Of a DNA stretch of 49,026 nt, positions 46,167-49,026 are shown piece after piece. The notes beneath the pieces were generated by a model. It was not told where the DNA came from and did not search any database. It saw nothing but the letters and a program-made list of their open reading frames with translations. The stretch comes from Sphingopyxis sp. (GTDB taxonomy: Bacteria; Pseudomonadota; Alphaproteobacteria; Sphingomonadales; Sphingomonadaceae): positions 1-49,026 of the forward strand of contig NZ_JAIBES010000121.1 of the NCBI RefSeq assembly GCF_019459305.1. Reading direction: 5' to 3'. The translations under genes were made by a program, and so were the position numbers. Each line of letters starts with the position of its first letter. Position 1 is the stretch's first letter.

Positions 46167-46886
46167 ATGGCAGTAGTCAACGATCACACCGTCAAGGCTT
46201 TCGACGAAGACCTCAACCGCTTGCGCGGGCTGATCAGCGAAATGGGCGGCCGCGCCGAACAGGCACTGCTCCAGGCGATGACCGCGCTCCACAAAGGCGA
46301 CCTCGACCTCGCGGCGCAGGTCGTGCGCGACGACAAAAAGATCGACGCGCTGGAAAGCGAAGTCGAGCAACTCGCGGTGCAGACGATTGCGCTGCGCGCG
46401 CCGATGGCCGACGACCTGCGCGAAATGATCGCGGCGCTGAAAATCGTCTCGGTCGTCGAGCGCATCGGCGATTATGCCAAGAATATCGCCAAGCGCGTCG
46501 CGCTGATGGACCAGACGCGCTCGATCGAGGCGATCCCGCTGCTGATGTCGATGTCGTCGATCGTCGCCGAACTGATCCATGACGCGCTCGACAGCTTTGC
46601 GGCGCGCGACGCCGAACTCGCGGTGCGGGTCACGGTACGCGACAAGAATGTCGACGATTTCTACAACAGCATCTTTCGCACCCTCGTCACCTTCATGATG
46701 GAAAATCCGAAATATATTTCGGAAAGCGCGCACCTGCTGTTCGTTGCCAAGAACCTCGAGCGGATGGGCGACCATGCGACCAACATCGCCGAGATGGTCT
46801 ATTATGTCGTCACCGGCGAACATATGGAGGAGCGCGAGCGCGGCGAGCAGCCCGAAGATGGCGCCGCGGAGCAGGAGCAAGGCTGA
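46167..46886 (+). CDS. phoU: Phosphate transport system accessory and signalling protein
   Basis: 239 residues, all-helical, built of two PhoU three-helix repeats (about 12-105 and 120-215) with the characteristic metal-binding acidic motifs ERIGDYAKNIAKR and ERMGDHATNIAEMV. It links PstB activity to the PhoR/PhoB system and represses the Pho regulon in high phosphate. AAAGGA is seven bases before ATG 46167. Its stop overlaps the phoB start (TGATG-type). Confidence 0.97.
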   Translation: MAVVNDHTVKAFDEDLNRLRGLISEMGGRAEQALLQAMTALHKGDLDLAAQVVRDDKKIDALESEVEQLAVQTIALRAPMADDLREMIAALKIVSVVERIGDYAKNIAKRVALMDQTRSIEAIPLLMSMSSIVAELIHDALDSFAARDAELAVRVTVRDKNVDDFYNSIFRTLVTFMMENPKYISESAHLLFVAKNLERMGDHATNIAEMVYYVVTGEHMEERERGEQPEDGAAEQEQG

Positions 46887-47584
46887 TGCCGCAACCCGAC
46901 CTGCTGCTGATCGAGGATGACGAGGCGATTGCCGAACTCATCGTCTGGCATTTCGCGCGCGAGGGTTTTTCAGTCCGGCAAACGCCCGACGGCGAACAGG
47001 CGCTGGTGCTGGTCGAGGAGCGCGTCCCCGACATCGTCCTGCTCGACTGGATGATCGAAAGCCTGCCCGGCATCGAAGTGTGCCGCCGCCTGCGCCGCAA
47101 TCCCAAATCGGCGAATGTCCCGATCATCATGCTGACCGCGCGCGGCGAGGAAGAGGACCGCATCCGCGGGCTAGAAACCGGCGCCGACGACTATGTCACG
47201 AAACCGTTCAGCCCGCGCGAACTGGTCGCGCGCGTGTCGGCGGTGCTCCGCCGCCTGCGCCCGGCGCTGGCGGGCGAGCTGCTGACCTATGCCGACATCG
47301 AGCTGGACTCGGTCGCGCACAAGGTGATCCGGGGTGGCCAGACGGTCGCGATGGGGCCGACCGAATTCCGCCTGCTGCGCCATTTCATGGAGCATCCCGG
47401 CCGCGTCTTTTCGCGCGGCCAATTGCTCGACAGCGTGTGGGGTCAGGACAGCGACATCGAATTGCGCACCGTCGACGTGCATATCCGGCGGCTGCGCAAG
47501 GCGATCAACCTGCCAGGGACCACGGACATCATCCGCACGGTGCGATCAGCGGGCTATGCACTGGATTCGGGAAAGAGCGTCTGA
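46886..47584 (+). CDS. phoB: Phosphate regulon response regulator
   Basis: 232 residues. The receiver domain has the acidic pair D11/D12, phospho-acceptor D54 (IVLLDWMIESLPG, typical PhoB) and K106 (DYVTKPFSP). The winged-helix DNA-binding domain (about 130-230) has FRLLRHFMEHPGRVFSRGQLLD and RTVDVHIRRLRKAIN. It binds Pho boxes such as that before pstS, closing an autoregulatory loop if transcribed through. It overlaps phoU by one base. The partner kinase gene phoR is not present in this window. Confidence 0.96.
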   Translation: MPQPDLLLIEDDEAIAELIVWHFAREGFSVRQTPDGEQALVLVEERVPDIVLLDWMIESLPGIEVCRRLRRNPKSANVPIIMLTARGEEEDRIRGLETGADDYVTKPFSPRELVARVSAVLRRLRPALAGELLTYADIELDSVAHKVIRGGQTVAMGPTEFRLLRHFMEHPGRVFSRGQLLDSVWGQDSDIELRTVDVHIRRLRKAINLPGTTDIIRTVRSAGYALDSGKSV

Positions 47585-47596
47585 GCCGATCGGGCT

Positions 47597-48535
47597 TCAC
47601 TTCGCCTTGGCCGGGAGCAGATATTTCAATCCGCGGGTAAAACCGCGCGGCGCGACGGTGAAGTGATCTTCATCGTTCAACACCTCCGCCTCTATGCGTA
47701 GCGAAGGATAGTCGCGTGACCGCAGCGCCCGATCCATGGCCCGGGTATCGGTCACCATATTGACGTCCTTGGCATAGCGCGGATCGCCCGGCCGCATTTC
47801 TTCATATTCGCCGATATACATATAGACGCGCGCGGGCAGATCCTTGTGCTTGGCGGCATAGGCCTTTTCCTGACCGGCCATATGGTGGCGGTCGTACCAG
47901 AACGACGGGCTGCCGAGGATATAGCCGTCGAACAAGCGCGGCTCGCTGAACAATATTTCGGTGCCCAACAGCGCGCCATAGGAATGGCCCAAGAACAGCC
48001 GGCGGCGTTCGTCAGTGCGGTAACGCTCGGCGACAAAGGGCAAAACCTGATCGCGCACATAGGCGGCGTAGGCTGCGGCCTTGCCATGTTCGGCGTCGGC
48101 GGGCGCGGTGCTGGGTCCGTTCGGCGTCGGCGTATAATCGCGCCGCCGACTTTGCATCCCGCCCTCTCCCTTCGCGTAGGACAAGCCGACGAGGATGAAT
48201 TCTTCGACATTGGGCCGCTCGACATTCAGGCGCCGACCGATCTGTTTGATCACCGGAAAGGCGTAATCGGCATCGGTGACATAGAGCACCGGGTAGCGGC
48301 GTTGGGGCTGCTCTCCATAGGAGGGCGGTAGCGCGACGAAGACCTGGTACGTGCGACCCGAAACGGGATCGGCGACATCCCAGACTTCGGTGTCGGAGAT
48401 TTCATAAGGCTGCCCCTCGCCGCGCTGCGCGGGCGCGGAGGGTTTGGCGGAAGCCGCCGCCTGCCCGTTGGCTGCATCGGAGCAGCTGGCGAAGGGCAGG
48501 CTGGCCACGGCAGCGAACAACAGGCTTTTGATCAA
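47597..48535 (-). CDS. Secreted alpha/beta-hydrolase, enterochelin-esterase-like
   Basis: 312 residues from TTG 48535, preceded by GGAG (48546-48543); an ATG further upstream (48610) lacks a ribosome site. The N-terminus MIKSLLFAAVASLPFASC resembles a signal peptide with a possible, non-ideal lipobox. The esterase D/Fes/IroE-type fold has LPPSYGEQPQRRYPVLYVTDADYAF, the nucleophile FLGHSYGALLG (GxSxG), and the His in NDEDHFTVAP. It may hydrolyse siderophore esters or other acyl esters; the substrate is not known. It converges on phoB with a 12-bp gap. Confidence 0.85.
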   Translation of the reverse strand: MIKSLLFAAVASLPFASCSDAANGQAAASAKPSAPAQRGEGQPYEISDTEVWDVADPVSGRTYQVFVALPPSYGEQPQRRYPVLYVTDADYAFPVIKQIGRRLNVERPNVEEFILVGLSYAKGEGGMQSRRRDYTPTPNGPSTAPADAEHGKAAAYAAYVRDQVLPFVAERYRTDERRRLFLGHSYGALLGTEILFSEPRLFDGYILGSPSFWYDRHHMAGQEKAYAAKHKDLPARVYMYIGEYEEMRPGDPRYAKDVNMVTDTRAMDRALRSRDYPSLRIEAEVLNDEDHFTVAPRGFTRGLKYLLPAKAK

Positions 48536-48546
48536 TGTGATGCTCC

Positions 48547-48742
48547 GTAGCGACGATCGGCCTGCAAACGATGCGACTGACCCGTCAACGTGATTGTATA
48601 AGACGCTCATAAGCTAGCCGCCCATAGGCGGAAGGGATTTTCTGTACCGGTTCGGCGCTTTGCGAAGACGGTCGGCCGCATCAGACCCCGCGTAAGGCGG
48701 AAGCGAGAATAATGGGCGGCTTGCCAGTTGTGGACATATATT
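48547..48742. other. Upstream region of the esterase gene
   Basis: No gene. Contains ATTGTATAAGACGCTCATAAGC (AT-richer, in pieces at about 48592-48613) and GTTGTGGACATATATT (48727-48742). No binding site was recognised. Confidence 0.4.
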
Positions 48743-48873
48743 CTCCCTGTGGCGCAGCCATGGGGAGGTGGCAGCGCGAAGCGCTGACGGAGGGGCTATG
48801 GCGCTGCCGCCGCTGCCCCTCCACCCCCGCCTGCGGCGGCGGTCCCCCTGCCCATCGCTGCGCGACAGGGAGG
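48743..48873. repeat. Interspersed repeat element (copy 3)
   Basis: CTCCCTGTGGCGCAGCCATG, then GGGGAGGTGGCAGCGCGAAG and CGCTGACGGAGGGG, a central GCCCCTCCACC, and the closing CATCGCTGCGCGACAGGGAGG. Same family as 8512-8662 and 25225-25357. Confidence 0.8.
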
Positions 48874-48911
48874 ACTTTTCGCCTCGTCAGCTAACGACCA
48901 TTAATTGCCGT

Positions 48912-49026
48912 TCCCCGGGGGAATCCCGGGGCCCGGGGCGGAGACCCCCCGGGGAGGGGGACCACAAACAGGGGCCCCGCGGTGGGACGGGGAAAGGAAC
49001 GGGCCGTGCCCCCCCCCGCACCCCCC
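48912..49026. other. Degraded low-complexity contig end
   Basis: Dense runs of G and C (CCCCGGGGGAATCCCGGGGC and similar, ending in C9 and C6) with no coding signal. It probably represents poor-quality sequence at a contig terminus and not genomic structure. Confidence 0.7.

Noticed and set aside
1..49026. CRISPR arrays, tRNA or rRNA genes
   Set aside because: No regularly spaced identical repeats and no tRNA-like cloverleaf or rRNA conserved blocks were seen. The repeats present are dispersed palindromes.

Overview
This is a GC-rich (about 65%) alphaproteobacterial segment, most likely from an order Sphingomonadales genome of Sphingopyxis type. The signs are an UrcA-family protein, a DUF4893 lipoprotein, HWE/HisKA_2 kinases, a Pseudomonas-type 531-residue isocitrate lyase facing a short-chain fatty-acyl XRE regulator, a GTTC-N7-GTTC type LexA box at uvrA, and palindromic intergenic repeats of the kind common in sphingomonads. 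The genus is inference. No rRNA, tRNA or CRISPR array was seen. Both ends look like contig ends: the first gene is cut by the left edge, and the last ~115 bases are low-complexity G/C sequence.

Left part (1-13300): the glyoxylate-shunt pair (regulator / aceA); a double LuxR-type HTH protein fused to an alpha/beta-hydrolase domain that has lost its catalytic Ser and His; a Tat-exported unknown; a DUF465 + TerC operon with a structured, possibly switching, 5' leader; a crotonase with an apparent one-base frameshift; an MlaA-like outer-membrane lipid-asymmetry protein; a PAS-HisKA_2 kinase; a secreted M20 amidohydrolase; and a DUF4893 lipoprotein. A frameshifted IS4-family element (13392-14791) sits in the loop of a palindromic repeat.

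Middle (14967-38443): patatin + 3-hydroxybutyrate dehydrogenase; YpfJ zinc peptidase overlapping an imidazolonepropionase-like amidohydrolase; an HPP membrane protein; an S9 peptidase; valS, containing a low-GC mosaic tract; a MATE exporter whose ribosome binding site comes from a repeat; a LytS/LytTR-type two-component pair; UrcA and two small unknown proteins; a BCCT transporter; an M13 peptidase; uvrA with a LexA box; and a second PAS-HisKA_2 kinase.

Right part (38739-49026): two stacked IS3-family (IS407-like) elements. One is broken and truncated; the other is apparently intact with 48-bp ends. They lie just upstream of a well-formed four-half-site Pho box and the complete phosphate operon pstS-pstC-pstA-pstB-phoU-phoB. 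A strong hairpin terminator separates pstS from pstC. No phoR is present. A secreted esterase-like hydrolase follows on the opposite strand, then repeat sequence and the degraded contig end.

Quality caveat: homopolymer-linked frameshifts (crotonase, IS4 transposase) and G/C homopolymer patches (3071-3120, 18301-18338, 48912-49026) suggest residual sequencing or assembly errors, so reading-frame breaks here should not be taken at face value.
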